DNA from: Planctomycetia bacterium
Lineage (GTDB): Bacteria > Planctomycetota > Phycisphaerae > UBA1845 > UTPLA1
Direction: 5' to 3'
Length of the DNA stretch: 64,000 nucleotides
NCBI GenBank assembly: GCA_015200345.1
Contig: CP054187.1
Location: 1,906,470 to 1,970,469, forward strand
The position numbers were made by a program, and so were the translations under genes. Positions within the stretch are counted from its first letter, which is position 1, and the number at the start of each line of letters is the position of its first letter. The notes under the pieces were generated by a model. That model had not been told where the DNA came from. It saw only the letters and a list, made by a program, of their open reading frames with translations, and did not search any database. Below are positions 22,013 through 31,321 of the stretch, in pieces.

Positions 22013-23705
22013 GTGGCGCCTTTCGCACGGGAGCTGACCGAACGCCCCGGCCGCTTTCCAGCAACCGCGTCCCGACGCGCTCGCCCGAATCGACGCTCGC
22101 CAGTTCCGTCCGGCCGGCGAGCCACCTCGCCAATTCTTCCGCCGTCACCGGTACGATCCCCAGCCGACCGATCTGCACCGCCGCCACCGCGCTGTACAGA
22201 TACGACGCCTGCATCAGCGTCGCGCCAGCCGCCATCGCCAGCGTCGCCGCGGCCGTCGCGCTCTCGCCGCACCCCAGTCGATCCAACGACCACTCCGACA
22301 ACGCCGGCAGATACTCACTCAAGAGCCGGTCGTGCCAGTTGGGTGACGCCCGGTCGTGCGAGCGGCGATCAAACGTCACCACGCCGCGCTTCGCGACGCT
22401 CACCAGCATCCGCGCCGCGCCCGTTGCCTGCATTACCTCATACGCGACCGCCGACAGACCACCGCTCGAACTCCCCGCTGCCTCACGAAGCCGCCGCTCG
22501 GAGACGCAAATCAAATCCGGCGATGACGCAACGTGTATCGTTCCCTGGCCGCCCGCCGACACCGTGCACCACCGGCCCGCTTCATGCAGCGATGCCGCCG
22601 CCGCTTCGACCATACCGGGCATCACAAACCCGTAACCACAGTCGTGCACGATGAACGCATCGACCCGAGCAGCCAACTCGCGCACCAAACTTGTCACCGC
22701 GCGTTCACTGATCGAATCAAGCGGGCGCGCCCCCGCGCGATCCACCCGGAACAGCTTCTGATCATCCGCGACGAAGCGCGTGCGGACCACCGCATCCTCG
22801 CGATAGCTCAATGCCTCAACGCGCACCCCGCCCGACTCCAGCGCCTGACGCAATCGCCGCGACGAGGCATCCCGCCCCAACGCCGTCACCAGCGTCGTCG
22901 GCGCGCCCAGCGCCGCCGCCGCAAGCGCCACCGCACCGGCCTCGCCGACGTACTCGCGTTCCCCCAGCTCCAGCAACGACATCATCGGCGCTTCGCCCGC
23001 GGCTGCCGACACGTCGCACGCCACGTAGCGCTCCAGCGTCGTCTCACCGATCACCAGCAACGACCGCCCGCGCATGCGACCAAGCAGTTCCGCCAGAGTC
23101 GACCGATCGATCCCATGCCGCCGGCACACCACGCCCAGCCGATCCGCAGCGAATTCTCCCACACGCGCGAGCGACTCCGCCAGACGCGTCGAGCTGAACA
23201 CGACCTGACCGCTGGAGAACACCACCCGCCCGCCGTGCGACTCGACCGTCTGGCGCTCCGCGAGAAAGCGCGGATCCTGGCTGGCCGCGTACTCCTGGCC
23301 CTTCACGTAAATGTCGGGCCGGACCTGTCTCAATATCTCAACAGCTGTCTCGTTTTGATCAATCACGACGTAGTCGACGAATGCCAGCGCCGCGAGGTTC
23401 TCCGCGCGCAGCTCTTCGGGGATGTACGGCCGCTGATCGCCTTTGCTGATCTGCGCATCGCCGGTAATCGATACGACCAGCACATCGCCGAGCGAACGCG
23501 CGAATTGCAGATAGCGAATGTGCCCGGGGTGGACGATGTCGAAGCAACCGTGACATTGCACCACGACCGGCGCGCGAGCCGATCCATCACCCGAACGCGC
23601 GGACAGGGGGTTGTCACGCAGGCGCGCCAGGGCGGCAGCCAGCGCCGCCGGCGAGAGGATCTTTTCACGATAGGAACACTCGACGCCGGTTTCGCGCGGG
23701 ATCAT
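21996..23705 (-). CDS. Bifunctional nucleotidyltransferase / PfkB-type sugar kinase (HldE-like, reversed order)
   Basis: The 569-residue protein starts at ATG 23705 (MIPRETGVECSYREK). The N-terminal third (about 45-190) is a cytidylyltransferase-like domain with GCFDIVHPGHIRYLQFAR (HxGH motif) and VDYVVIDQNETAVEILRQVRPDIYVKG. The remainder is a PfkB/ribokinase-type domain with GRSLLVIGETTLERYV, GEAPMMSLLE and a C-terminal RLGCGESATAAATLA. HldE of the ADP-heptose pathway carries both domains, but kinase first; here the order is reversed. The usual GAGD catalytic motif of the kinase is GCGE (Asp to Glu). It probably supplies an activated sugar for the adjacent GT2. The upstream membrane-protein gene ends 14 bases before it. 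Confidence 0.85.
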   Translation of the reverse strand: MIPRETGVECSYREKILSPAALAAALARLRDNPLSARSGDGSARAPVVVQCHGCFDIVHPGHIRYLQFARSLGDVLVVSITGDAQISKGDQRPYIPEELRAENLAALAFVDYVVIDQNETAVEILRQVRPDIYVKGQEYAASQDPRFLAERQTVESHGGRVVFSSGQVVFSSTRLAESLARVGEFAADRLGVVCRRHGIDRSTLAELLGRMRGRSLLVIGETTLERYVACDVSAAAGEAPMMSLLELGEREYVGEAGAVALAAAALGAPTTLVTALGRDASSRRLRQALESGGVRVEALSYREDAVVRTRFVADDQKLFRVDRAGARPLDSISERAVTSLVRELAARVDAFIVHDCGYGFVMPGMVEAAAASLHEAGRWCTVSAGGQGTIHVASSPDLICVSERRLREAAGSSSGGLSAVAYEVMQATGAARMLVSVAKRGVVTFDRRSHDRASPNWHDRLLSEYLPALSEWSLDRLGCGESATAAATLAMAAGATLMQASYLYSAVAAVQIGRLGIVPVTAEELARWLAGRTELASVDSGERVGTRLLESGRGVRSAPVRKAPHAAGV

Positions 23706-23719
23706 TCGATCGCCCCCGA

Positions 23720-24469
23720 TTACTGCGGCTTGAAGATCGCCTTGGCCGAGGCGACCACGCCTCGCGCCACCAGACTCGCCAGCAGCAGCAGCGTCAACCA
23801 GCCCACGGTCAGCGCCAGGATCGGCCACGCCCGAGCGATCGACTCCGGCATCGTCGGATAGATGGTTCCCGCCAGAAACGCAATCACGCCCGCGCTCGCG
23901 ATCGCGCCCAGATGCCCGCGGACATTCCCCGGCAGCGGCGCCATCCGCACCGTCAGACAGACGAGCAGATACGTGAACAGCAGAATCTTCCACGGATCGA
24001 CCGCCGCCGAACGCACCGCGTTCAACGTCGCTTCCGACAGCGTGATCAAGTCGCGCAGCTGCGCCCAGATCGCCGTCAGCGTCCTCGGAACCTGCTGGGA
24101 TATTTTTTCCGCCGGAACACCCATCAGCACCGGAGCGCCCAGGCGAACGCCCAAGACGTAGATCAATCCGCCGAGTGCCGCCATCGGCAGCAACGCCACC
24201 AGCACCGGACCGATAATCGGCAACTTTGGCTGCGGCCCGGGGTCGAAAGAGGCCTCGCCTTTGTCGCCATCCTTCACCAAGGCCGTATCGTTCACCGTCG
24301 CGCCCGTGATGAGCAACGCCACGATTCGTGCCAGCATCGCCATCAGCGTGCCCGGCAGCAGCAGCATGTTCACGGTCTTGGGACGAATCATGCCCAGCCA
24401 GAGCGTGTTCACGCCCCAAGCCAGGAGGACAGCCACGGCAATCCAGAAACAGGCAGTCGCATAGATCAT
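23720..24469 (-). CDS. Hypothetical polytopic membrane protein
   Basis: The 249 residues have about six hydrophobic segments (CFWIAVAVLLAWGVNTLWLG, LPGTLMAMLARIVALLIT, GPVLVALLPMAALGGLIYVLG, ILLFTYLLVCLTVRMAPLPG, GAIASAGVIAFLAGTIYP, AWPILALTVGWLTLLLLASLV). A soluble loop lies after helix two (DTALVKDGDKGEASFD). No family is recognised. It is the first gene of the minus-strand unit that continues with the bifunctional sugar enzyme, GT2 and the small helical protein, so a part in envelope glycan export or synthesis is possible. Confidence 0.75.
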   Translation of the reverse strand: MIYATACFWIAVAVLLAWGVNTLWLGMIRPKTVNMLLLPGTLMAMLARIVALLITGATVNDTALVKDGDKGEASFDPGPQPKLPIIGPVLVALLPMAALGGLIYVLGVRLGAPVLMGVPAEKISQQVPRTLTAIWAQLRDLITLSEATLNAVRSAAVDPWKILLFTYLLVCLTVRMAPLPGNVRGHLGAIASAGVIAFLAGTIYPTMPESIARAWPILALTVGWLTLLLLASLVARGVVASAKAIFKPQ

Positions 24470-24594
24470 GGCTGATGTCGCGCAGAATTCGCCCGGCGCG
24501 GAATCCCCGCGCGAGCCGCACTAAACATCGGCATTCCCGCACGGCCAAATTGAAGCGCGCAGCATGCCGGCCCAGGCGCTCGCGCAATTCCCGC

Positions 24595-24623
24595 TTGTCG
24601 CCGCCGCCGCAATTTGACATAAT
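24595..24623 (+). promoter_or_regulatory. Promoter TTGTCG-N17-CATAAT
   Basis: A -35 TTGTCG (24595-24600) and -10 CATAAT (24618-24623) lie 17 bases apart, about 50 bases ahead of the FHA gene. Confidence 0.45.
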
Positions 24624-24671
24624 GCCGACTCGGACCGACGGCTCTTCTTGACGGGCACCCTCAAGGCCATC

Positions 24672-25634
24672 ATGGCGCAAACGATCTGCTGTCCCTGCGG
24701 AACCCCCATTGACTGTGACCACGTCGAACTCGTGATCACCGCCACCTGTCCGCGCTGCGACCGCGAGCTGCCTCTGGAACTGGACCATTCCTTCGGCGCG
24801 CGGCGGGCCATGCTGACCATCATGGAAGGCCCCCACTGGGTCGGCGAACAATTCATCATGCCCGTCGGGGCCGCCCTTTCCATCGGCCGAGCCTCCGGTA
24901 ACTGGCTTTGCCTCGATGCCGCCGACATCGCTGACACCCACTGTCGACTCACCCTCGCCGCCTCCGGGGCCGTCATCGTCGAAGACCTCAACAGCCCGGC
25001 CGGCACCTGGATCGGTCCGCAGCGCATCGTGCGCGGTCACCTCGCGCCGACCGGTTCCTTGCGCGTCGGGCCGTTCCGGTTTCGATTCGACATTCAAACG
25101 CCGGAGGGCCGCATCGTCGCGCCGGACGGGCGGGACCAGAGTGACAGTGAATTGTCACTCCCGACCATGGCCAGCGTGAAGCGGAAGAACTCGCCGGCGC
25201 AATGGGCCGCGCGAAACCGCTTCATCCTCGCACGCTGGATCATTCTGACGCTCGCCTCGATCGGCGGGGCCGATTTCACGCTGCACCTTCGCGCACGACC
25301 GCCGGCCCCCTGGAACTGGAACAAGGCCCTCATCGCCGGCGCGCTCGTCTGGCTCATCACCAGTTTCGCCGGACGGCACGTCACGCTGATTCACAATTAC
25401 CTGAAGTATGCCTCGCTCGGATTGACCGTCGCCCTCGCGTTGGTCGGGCTGTCCTTCGGTGCGGGCGCCTTCGCCACCGCGTCGCTTTGCGCGGCAGCAG
25501 GCCTGGTGGTGCTCATCATGCGCGAGCCGCAGCCCTGGCTGGCCTTCGGCGGTGCGCTCATCGGCGCATTCGGACTGATCGTTCTAACGCGCGATTTGAC
25601 GCAGTTGATCCGGATCATTTCGTCCGGCGGATAA
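24672..25634 (+). CDS. FHA-domain membrane protein with N-terminal zinc ribbon
   Basis: From ATG 24672 the protein has 320 residues. The first 40 contain CPCG and CPRC (zinc-ribbon-like). An FHA domain follows (about 60-130: ALSIGRASGNWLCLDAADI, HCRLTLAASGAVIVEDLNS, GTWIGPQRIV), which binds phosphothreonine peptides. The C-terminus has four or five transmembrane helices (about 185-205, 215-235, 245-315). Such proteins would sense Ser/Thr kinase signalling at the membrane, but no kinase gene is nearby. Function is otherwise unknown. Confidence 0.8.
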   Translation: MAQTICCPCGTPIDCDHVELVITATCPRCDRELPLELDHSFGARRAMLTIMEGPHWVGEQFIMPVGAALSIGRASGNWLCLDAADIADTHCRLTLAASGAVIVEDLNSPAGTWIGPQRIVRGHLAPTGSLRVGPFRFRFDIQTPEGRIVAPDGRDQSDSELSLPTMASVKRKNSPAQWAARNRFILARWIILTLASIGGADFTLHLRARPPAPWNWNKALIAGALVWLITSFAGRHVTLIHNYLKYASLGLTVALALVGLSFGAGAFATASLCAAAGLVVLIMREPQPWLAFGGALIGAFGLIVLTRDLTQLIRIISSGG

Positions 25635-25691
25635 GGCTGGATCGCGGCCGGTCGGCGCGATGCAAACCTCCACCTCGGAAGCCATTTCCGG

Positions 25692-25697
25692 TATAAT
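25692..25697 (+). promoter_or_regulatory. -10 box TATAAT
   Basis: Perfect TATAAT, about 58 bases before the next start codon; no clear -35 at the standard spacing. Confidence 0.4.
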
Positions 25698-25754
25698 TGC
25701 CGATACGGTACCGCGCCGCCAGGCATCGGCGCGGGCCATCATGGAGTCATTCCC

Positions 25755-26306
25755 ATGACTCAAGCGGCGATGAAATCCTGCGAACTGTGCAAGGCGCCGA
25801 TCACGCCCGAGCAGATCATTCAACGTCAGGCGGGGCTCGTGAAGGGCGTCTTGCTCTGCCCCCCTTGCGTCGAGCAGAAGCGTCGTGAAGCCATCGAGGC
25901 GCAAAAGGCCGCCGGCGCTCACCCCGGAATCGGCGCGAACGCCACGCAAGCCGCCCCGGTCACCACGGCCAAGAAGGAATTCCACGAAGAGCCGATCTCC
26001 CTCGTCGAGGCCGGCGTCGGCGGCAGTTCCGGCCTGATTCGCAGCTTCGCGGCAAGCAGCACGCTCGGCGGCGTTCATACCGAGGCCAACCTCAAGCGGC
26101 CGATGTCGACGGTTTCCGAACCGCCGACTCGCTGCCGCACGTTCAACGGCAAGCTGACCCCTGCGGCGCTGGCGCACATGGACGCACAGATCAACGAATG
26201 GCTCGACGCCCACCCGGACATCTTCATCAAGCATGTCGTCTCGGCCGTCGGCCCCTTCGAGGCCAAGCACGTCGAGCAGCACCTGATCCTCACCATCTTC
26301 TATTGA
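25755..26306 (+). CDS. Hypothetical protein with N-terminal zinc ribbon
   Basis: The 183-residue protein has CELC (about 9-12) and CPPC (about 35-38), a two-knuckle zinc ribbon of the general kind seen in DksA/TraR-like and other regulators. A linker rich in Ala and Glu follows. The C-terminal 60 residues (NGKLTPAALAHMDAQINEWL, VVSAVGPFEAKHVEQHLILTIFY) look like a small alpha/beta domain resembling the Cse60-type fold in pattern, but this is only a weak impression. It does not belong to a family I can name. A TATAAT box precedes it, and a promoter for the next gene overlaps its end. Confidence 0.7.
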   Translation: MTQAAMKSCELCKAPITPEQIIQRQAGLVKGVLLCPPCVEQKRREAIEAQKAAGAHPGIGANATQAAPVTTAKKEFHEEPISLVEAGVGGSSGLIRSFAASSTLGGVHTEANLKRPMSTVSEPPTRCRTFNGKLTPAALAHMDAQINEWLDAHPDIFIKHVVSAVGPFEAKHVEQHLILTIFY

Positions 26307-26332
26307 TCCTTGGCGCCGGGCGCCGTCATAAT
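26303..26332 (+). promoter_or_regulatory. Promoter TTGATC-N18-CATAAT overlapping the ATG of the M42 gene
   Basis: TTGATC (26303-26308), 18 bases, CATAAT (26327-26332). Only six bases separate the -10 from the ATG at 26339, so transcription would start at the A of the ATG. Confidence 0.5.
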
Positions 26333-26338
26333 GCCCGC

Positions 26339-27571
26339 ATGGCTAAAACCAAGTCGCTCGCGCCAACCGTCGCCTCGCGCCGCCAGCTGCGCATCCTCCA
26401 GGAGCTTGTGAATCTCCCCACGGCGCCCTTTGTCGAGCGCTACGTCATCGCCTACATCCGCGCGTTCGTCGCTGCACGACCGAGCCTGCGCATGGCCATC
26501 GACCGATTCGGCAATCTGCTGGTGACTTATTCTCCCGCCAGAAAATCAAGCGCGCCGCGACGAGCCAAATCGAGCGGGCGGCCGATCCTCTTCGCCGCGC
26601 ACATGGACCACCCCGGTTTCGCCGCGACCCGCATGATCGACGCGCGCCGCGTGGAGGCCGAGTTTCGCGGCTGGGTCTCCACGCCTTACTTTGCCGGCGA
26701 GAAGATTCAGTTCTTCGACAACGGCCGCTGGATTCCCGCGACCATCGAGCGCGTGCTGAATGAGCAGCCGGCCACCGCCGGCGCGCGGCGCGCCACGCGC
26801 AGCGCCAACACGTTCCGCAACGAGCGACCGCCTCGCGGAGTGATCGCACGCGTTGCCCGGCCCGTCGCGCCCGGCAGCCCCGGCATGTGGGCGCTGCCCG
26901 ACGCGCGCCTCCGCGGTCACCAGCTTCACGCTCGCGTCTGCGACGACCTCGCCGGACTCGCCGCCGTGCTGTGCATGCTCGATGAAATCTGTCGCCGGCG
27001 CATCCCGACGCTTGCTTACGCCTTCTTCACGCGAGCGGAAGAGGTTGGCTTCGCCGGCGCGCTCGCTGCGGTCGAAGCCAAGACCGTGCCACGGAAGGCC
27101 GTCGTCGTTGCGGTCGAGTGCAGCAAAGCCATCGCCGGCGTTCAGTTCGGCGATGGACCCGTCCTGCGCGTCGGCGATAAGGCCTCGGTCTTCACGCCCG
27201 CCGCGACCGCCTATTGCCAGGTCGTCGCCGAAGCGCTGACCGAGCGCGATGCAAGCTTCCGATTTCAACGCAAGTTGATGGACGGCGGCACCTGCGAATC
27301 CACGGCCTACTGCCACCACGGCTACGACGCGACCGGCATCTGTCTGCCGCTGGGGAACTATCACAACATGGACGCGGCGCGCGGCCGAATCGCTACCGAG
27401 TACGTCGATCTGCGGGATTACCTCAATCTCGTGAAGTGGTTTGTGGCGCTGGCGCAAAGCCCGGCGACGCTGCCCTACGACGGACGGCATCCCGGATTGA
27501 GCAGGCGGCTGGATGATCTGCTGCGTGCGAATCGGCCGAAGCTGCTGAAGACGGCGAACGGCCGAGGATAA
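26339..27571 (+). CDS. M42 family aminopeptidase
   Basis: ATG 26339 gives 410 residues (MAKTKSLAPTVASRRQLR). This is a dinuclear metallo-aminopeptidase, typically cytoplasmic. Metal and catalytic residues are in AAHMDHPGF, CDDLAGLAAV, RAEEVGFAGA, VECSKA and the C-terminal DGGTCESTAY plus GNYHNM (His ligand). This family has a PDZ-like dimerisation region inserted between the halves, and the region of lower conservation with RGVIARVARPVAP fits it. No Shine-Dalgarno is present upstream. Confidence 0.88.
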   Translation: MAKTKSLAPTVASRRQLRILQELVNLPTAPFVERYVIAYIRAFVAARPSLRMAIDRFGNLLVTYSPARKSSAPRRAKSSGRPILFAAHMDHPGFAATRMIDARRVEAEFRGWVSTPYFAGEKIQFFDNGRWIPATIERVLNEQPATAGARRATRSANTFRNERPPRGVIARVARPVAPGSPGMWALPDARLRGHQLHARVCDDLAGLAAVLCMLDEICRRRIPTLAYAFFTRAEEVGFAGALAAVEAKTVPRKAVVVAVECSKAIAGVQFGDGPVLRVGDKASVFTPAATAYCQVVAEALTERDASFRFQRKLMDGGTCESTAYCHHGYDATGICLPLGNYHNMDAARGRIATEYVDLRDYLNLVKWFVALAQSPATLPYDGRHPGLSRRLDDLLRANRPKLLKTANGRG

Positions 27572-27583
27572 ATCAGGTGAGTC

Positions 27584-27772
27584 TTACTTTTTTCCGCCGT
27601 TGCCCGACGGAGCGGGGTCCTTGCGGGCGAGGGGCACGCGGAAGTTAATGCTGCAATAGTGGCACTTAACGACCTGGCCCCGGAACTGCGCCGGGACGCG
27701 CAAAACCTTTTTGCACTTCAGGTTCGGGCAGATCGTGATGACGGTCGATTGATGGTCCATCGGATGGCTCAT
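27584..27772 (-). CDS. Small zinc-ribbon protein
   Basis: A 62-residue protein starts at ATG 27772, selected because GAGGAGG is ten bases upstream; a longer frame from 27850 is not supported. Two CxxxxC/CxxC pairs (CPNLKCKKVL and CHYCSINFRV) make a zinc ribbon of the type used for nucleic acid binding. The C-terminal 15 residues are basic and disordered. It is convergent with the M42 gene, 12 bases apart. Confidence 0.75.
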   Translation of the reverse strand: MSHPMDHQSTVITICPNLKCKKVLRVPAQFRGQVVKCHYCSINFRVPLARKDPAPSGNGGKK

Positions 27773-27937
27773 CGTCGCAAACCCTCCTCGGAAGCGGGCT
27801 TGTCGCCGCTGCCACCGCCGACGCATCAGCAGTCGCGGCTTATCAGACATCGGTCAAAACGTGTCGCGGATTAAGCGTACAAAAGATTTGCGCATCGGTC
27901 GGCTCGCGCCGCGAAAAAATCCGCGACAACCAGGCCA

Positions 27938-27970
27938 ATAAAAAAGGCCGGCGGATTCACTCCGCCGGCC
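27938..27970 (-). terminator. Rho-independent terminator of clpX
   Basis: A perfect 10-base stem, GGCCGGCGGA and TCCGCCGGCC with loop TTCAC, is followed on the minus strand by TTTTTTATT. It lies about 108 bases after the clpX stop. Confidence 0.85.
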
Positions 27971-28078
27971 TCATATCACGTTCACGTTTATCGGCCGCCC
28001 AGGTCGCCACGGCGAGCAGTGTGCCGTAATCCGATCCTCCCTGCCCGGTATGCGCCGTCTGGACGTTTTGACGCTTAC

Positions 28079-29422
<1,344 letters not shown>

Positions 29423-29501
29423 GAATCACGTCCTTCCACTGATTGCGCCACCGGCGAGTTGCGCGGCGCGCGGACACGGGGCTGCCCGATCCGCACGCAA
29501 C

Positions 29502-29855
29502 TTATCGTCCGCCCTGCGCAGGTGTCTTGATGTCATTCCCCGCCTGCGGCGAACTCTGCGCCGCGCGGCCCGTTGCCGCGCCCGTCGCGCCGCCTTTGCG
29601 CTCCGACGCACCGCCCGTCGATTGCAGCACGCCGGCTCGCAGTTTCTCGAACTCTTCGTCCGACAACTGCCCGCTGGATCGTAGCTCGCGCAATTTGTGC
29701 AGCGACCACACCGCGCCGGATTCGACTTCGCCGGTTCCGGATCGCGCCCACCGCCGACCCAGCCACAGCGCGACCCCCAGCATCGCCAGCGCTCCCAGCA
29801 GGAGCAAGCCCCAGATCAGGGCACTTAGCAATTCCGGCGTCGACTGCGACGGCAC
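29502..29855 (-). CDS. Small membrane protein with SHOCT-like segment
   Basis: The start is GTG 29855, supported by GAGG and located seven bases past the stop of the upstream gene. The 117 residues have one transmembrane helix (LLSALIWGLLLLGALAMLGVALWLG). A short SHOCT-like motif follows (WSLHKLRELRSSGQLSDEEFEKLRAGVL), then a low-complexity Ala/Gly-rich tail. SHOCT motifs are usually oligomerisation modules. The gene forms a two-gene unit with the exported protein upstream. Confidence 0.65.
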   Translation of the reverse strand: MPSQSTPELLSALIWGLLLLGALAMLGVALWLGRRWARSGTGEVESGAVWSLHKLRELRSSGQLSDEEFEKLRAGVLQSTGGASERKGGATGAATGRAAQSSPQAGNDIKTPAQGGR

Positions 29856-29862
29856 GCGATCC

Positions 29863-30963
29863 TCACACTCTGCTGCGGCGCATGCGCCGCATTCGATGCG
29901 AACGAACAAACGGCGCCATCATGACCATCGCCGCCAGACCGATCGATTCAAGACCGAGCACGCCGCACAACGGCGCGAGCGGGAAAGGCGACGATCCGTT
30001 CATGTAACTCACGCCCGTCGTATCCACCTGCTGCGACACGGCGTTGGCCAGCGCCCGGCCGCGCGAATCGCTCTTGACGCGCTCGAACACGACGCCGATC
30101 GCGTCCTGCGGAACGCCGAACGTCGACGACGCGCCGACGCCGCCCGGTTTCGTGATCACCTGCGACTGCACCGCAAGGTCCAGATCAAACTCTTCGTTCA
30201 GCGCGACGTCGTACTCGTACGGCAGACTCAACCCGGTGAACAGAATCGCCTTCGCGAGGCTCACGTTCGTGTCCGGATTGGTGAAATCGACTATCGGAAA
30301 ATTCACATTGGCCAGCGCGCCGGCCTGGCGCACGATCGACACGGCCCCGTTCGGCCCGCCCGCCAGCGCCACGTCGCCGGAGATCAGCGTCACCGCGCGC
30401 TGGTCGGCGCGCCGCTGACTCACGCTGAACGTCAGATTCACTTCGACGCCGGTCAGATCCGTCCCCGCGCGCAGCGACGCAATCAACATGACGCCGGTCA
30501 GCAGCACGCGGCTGCGAACGCGCGACGGCGGCCCGCCCTCGCCGATGCCGCCGATGTCCGCCGCCGTGACGCGCACGCGGCGTGTTTCGTTGACGATGCC
30601 CTCGATGCGCCAGCCGGTCACGTCGTCATCGGAGAAGGCGCTCAAGTCCAGCCCGGCGTCGTTCGGGGTCTGACCGCCGGAGAAGACCGGCTTGTCCAGC
30701 AAACTGATGGCCTGCGCCGAGGCGCTGGTCGTGCCGTCGGAGTTCAGCCGATCCAGGCTCGATCGCGCGGCGATCGGCGGCGATGCCTGCGTCTGCGGCA
30801 CGGCCTCTCGTGCGAAATCTGTCTGAATCGGCAACGGACCGAAGAATTGCAGGATCGATGATTGCGCGCTGCCGGTCACGTTCAGCACTTCCGCGCGAAC
30901 CGCCGACGTCGCCAGCGCGCACCCCAGCGCAGCCGATAAAACTCCCCGAATCATTCGAGACAT
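29863..30963 (-). CDS. Exported protein with C-terminal membrane anchor and arginine-rich tail
   Basis: The 366-residue protein has a clear signal peptide (RGVLSAALGCALATSAVRA). A beta-rich middle lacks a known domain, with VSQRRADQRAVTLISGDVAL and LPYEYDVALNEEF. The C-terminus is PLCGVLGLESIGLAAMVMM followed by APFVRSHRMRRMRRSRV, that is a hydrophobic segment and Arg-rich tail like a sorting signal. No standard PEP-CTERM motif is present. The protein is followed 7 bases later by the SHOCT-like gene. It has a TAGAAT promoter. Confidence 0.7.
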   Translation of the reverse strand: MSRMIRGVLSAALGCALATSAVRAEVLNVTGSAQSSILQFFGPLPIQTDFAREAVPQTQASPPIAARSSLDRLNSDGTTSASAQAISLLDKPVFSGGQTPNDAGLDLSAFSDDDVTGWRIEGIVNETRRVRVTAADIGGIGEGGPPSRVRSRVLLTGVMLIASLRAGTDLTGVEVNLTFSVSQRRADQRAVTLISGDVALAGGPNGAVSIVRQAGALANVNFPIVDFTNPDTNVSLAKAILFTGLSLPYEYDVALNEEFDLDLAVQSQVITKPGGVGASSTFGVPQDAIGVVFERVKSDSRGRALANAVSQQVDTTGVSYMNGSSPFPLAPLCGVLGLESIGLAAMVMMAPFVRSHRMRRMRRSRV

Positions 30964-31032
30964 GGTCAGCCCTCTGCTCCGATGCGAGGCGGCGCAAGTG
31001 CGGCAATTCCCTCTGGAAACACCTGCACTCCT

Positions 31033-31062
31033 ATTCTACACCGTTCCCGCCCGGCCGCCCAA
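31033..31062 (-). promoter_or_regulatory. Promoter TTGGGC-N18-TAGAAT
   Basis: On the minus strand TTGGGC (31062-31057), 18 bases, TAGAAT (31038-31033). It precedes the 30963 start by about 70 bases. Confidence 0.45.
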
Positions 31063-31321
31063 TACGATTTTGCCAAGGACTGGATTTGCTATGTTCAATC
31101 TGCGCAGCAGGTTAGAGATCGGATCTGGCGATTGAAACCCGGAAATCAGAGCCGCGACCATCGGGGAGCGGGTTCTTAACGTTGGAATATTTGAACCCGC
31201 CCGCCACAGCGGGTCTTCGACGTGCTGGGGCGCGCGGCACGGTTCAAACGCTACCTGGGAATCGGTGGGCACTTCCATCCTGCGCGCCGGCGGTGGTCCG
31301 CCGCGGCCACGCCGATACCGA
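31063..31321. other. Intergenic, no gene seen
   Basis: Apart from the promoter at 31033-31062, the 358-base gap between the exported protein and the ResB/CcsA gene holds no convincing coding frame. Its open frames lack a start context or codon bias. An imperfect hairpin exists near 31198-31217. Confidence 0.5.

Noticed and set aside
23706-25097. N-terminal extension of the nucleotidyltransferase/kinase frame
   Set aside because: Antisense or overlapping to the membrane protein and the FHA gene; the gene starts at 23705.
31036-31278. 80-residue minus frame upstream of the 30963 gene
   Set aside because: It overlaps the promoter of that gene and shows no coding character.
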